Part shown: piece after piece, positions 24,780 through 25,742 of the stretch | How positions within the stretch are numbered: the first letter of the stretch is position 1 | Layout: every line of letters starts with the position of its first letter | Notes under the pieces: model-generated | The model's database searches: none | Told to the model about the DNA's origin: nothing | Seen by the model: only the letters and a program-made list of their open reading frames with translations | From: D2472 sp964275585 | GTDB lineage: Bacteria > Pseudomonadota > Gammaproteobacteria > Magnimaribacterales > D2472 | Direction of reading: 5' to 3' | Length of the DNA stretch: 25,742 nucleotides | Assembly: GCA_964275585.1 (NCBI GenBank) | Contig: CAXYCJ010000005.1 | Coordinates: 1-25,742, forward strand | Program-made: the position numbers and the translations under genes

Positions 24780-25742
24780 TTATAGTGAGATTTTAAATCC
24801 ACCATAAACATATGCTCCACCTGGAATATCCCAAGCATAGTCAAAGTTCTGAGCAAATGAATCATATGCAACAGGAGGCTCTTCACCGAATAAGTTACGA
24901 GCTCCAACAAAGACGCTGATTGAGTCAGAATATTGATAAGCAACGTTTAAATCAGTGTAGAACTCAACCTCCATCAAGTTGTATCCACCGGCTCCGTAGT
25001 TGCTATCTTCGTCAGGATTTGAACAACCATCATCTAGGCCATAGTAGTATGAAATCCAGCAATCATCTTTATTGTCATCTAAGAATCTAAAGTTTAAAGA
25101 TGTAGTGAATTCATTCATTGTCCATAGAATAGAAGCATTTGCTCTCCATCTAAAGTCAGCTCCACCATCATACCAACCGAAAGACTCGGAAGGTGTTGAA
25201 GTGGCTGATTGAGCAAATTCATCTTTTGTGTAATAAGTCATATCAAAAGCTGTTCTAAATTCACCGTAATTTTCGACATCGAATGAATAGGCAACAACTA
25301 AATCAACTCCAGACACGTTGTTAACAGCTGAGTTAACTTGCGATGTTCTAACAGTTTGAAGTCCACCATTTCCGGTTCTAGTTACAAATGTACAGAAAGC
25401 ATCATCTTGAGTAGTTGACTCAATGTAGCAACGGTTTAGAACAGTTGAAACACCGATTGAACTAAAGATATTTTCTAACTCTATTTGCCAGAAATCAACA
25501 CTAACACTTAAATTTTCAATTTGACTTGGAGTGTAAACGACACCAAACGTAGCATTCTCACCTTCTTCAGGTTTTAAGAAAGGGTTACCACCAACAAAAG
25601 CTCTAATTTGAGTAGTTGGTTGTTCGGCTCCACCAGCAGGAACGCCTGCAGCTAAACAGTTAGCTTGAGTTCCAGCACTCTGGGCATTGAACTGGTCAGT
25701 GTTACAAGGATCGTTTGCTTGTGGGAAGGACTCACCACCACC
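24780..25742 (-). CDS. TonB-dependent outer-membrane receptor, C-terminal part (TBDR 3, cut by window edge)
   Basis: The frame is open without a stop from 25742 to 24780, giving the last 320 residues of a TBDR; the N-terminus lies beyond the window. Barrel features include NPFLKPEEGENATFGVVYTP (split as NPFLKPEEG and the ATFGVVYTP strand), SVDFWQIELENIF and the late NVAYQYSDSISVFVGARNLFGEEPP stretch, all typical of the closing strands of large TBDRs of the TBDR 2 type. Cysteines in surface loops resemble those of TBDR 2. The protein ends KISL rather than in Phe. A GTG at 25316 could be mistaken for a start of a shorter gene, but the upstream frame clearly continues the barrel. It probably feeds the oppABC importer downstream. 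Confidence 0.9.
   Translation of the reverse strand, partial: GGGESFPQANDPCNTDQFNAQSAGTQANCLAAGVPAGGAEQPTTQIRAFVGGNPFLKPEEGENATFGVVYTPSQIENLSVSVDFWQIELENIFSSIGVSTVLNRCYIESTTQDDAFCTFVTRTGNGGLQTVRTSQVNSAVNNVSGVDLVVAYSFDVENYGEFRTAFDMTYYTKDEFAQSATSTPSESFGWYDGGADFRWRANASILWTMNEFTTSLNFRFLDDNKDDCWISYYYGLDDGCSNPDEDSNYGAGGYNLMEVEFYTDLNVAYQYSDSISVFVGARNLFGEEPPVAYDSFAQNFDYAWDIPGGAYVYGGFKISL

Noticed and set aside
24780..25316. A separate small gene of 178 codons starting at GTG 25316
   Set aside because: The same frame is open to the window edge and encodes the preceding barrel strands, so this is one truncated TBDR.
1..25742. CRISPR arrays, insertion sequences, prophage, tRNA or rRNA genes
   Set aside because: No spaced direct repeats, transposase motifs, phage genes or cloverleaf-forming segments were seen by eye on either strand.

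Overview
The window comes from an A+T-rich, gene-dense bacterial chromosome. The order mltD-gloB // rnhA-dnaQ matches the core neighbourhood known from Gammaproteobacteria. Add three TonB-dependent receptors (TBDRs), many secreted hydrolases, very short spacers and overlapping genes, and the best guess is a streamlined marine heterotrophic gammaproteobacterium of the SAR86 kind. That placement is inference from content and style; no rRNA gene is present. About 98% of the window is coding and no gap exceeds 300 bases. I see no tRNA, rRNA, CRISPR, insertion sequence or phage gene.

Layout. (1) 53-3921, minus strand: TBDR 1, a hairpin terminator, then a secreted tannase/feruloyl-esterase family hydrolase. 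(2) 4077-7776, plus strand: TauD-like dioxygenase, thiolase-like protein without the usual catalytic cysteines, and an exported AbgB-like M20 amidohydrolase. (3) 7773-8678, minus strand: a LysR regulator, divergent from (4) 8836-16406, plus strand: large TBDR 2, a terminator, then an alpha/beta-hydrolase whose nucleophile position is Gly, a DASS (SLC13) sodium/dicarboxylate transporter, a gamma-glutamyltransferase (GGT) family enzyme and an EthD-like protein. (5) 16399-18940, minus strand: rnhA-dnaQ-gltX, an overlapping housekeeping operon. (6) 18966-21169, plus strand: gloB-mltD. (7) 21166-25742, minus strand: TBDR 3 (cut by the window edge), terminator, then oppA-oppB-oppC without ATPase genes.

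How the genes may work together. Blocks 1-4 look like outer-membrane uptake coupled to periplasmic hydrolysis of ester- and amide-linked organic matter, followed by inner-membrane import. The most specific idea concerns block 4. The GGT-family enzyme keeps the residues that bind the donor carboxylate but has lost two of the three E. coli residues that bind the donor amino group, and it sits directly downstream of a dicarboxylate transporter. It may therefore release a dicarboxylic acid rather than glutamate. Block 7 looks like peptide uptake. These roles are inferred from family and context only.

Expression signals are mixed. Some genes have good Shine-Dalgarno sites (TBDR 1, TBDR 2, M20 hydrolase, gltX). 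Others have none but carry a -10-like box spaced so that transcription would begin at or next to the start codon (tauD-like, lysR, oppA). All three convergent gene pairs overlap at their stop codons and have no visible terminator between them.
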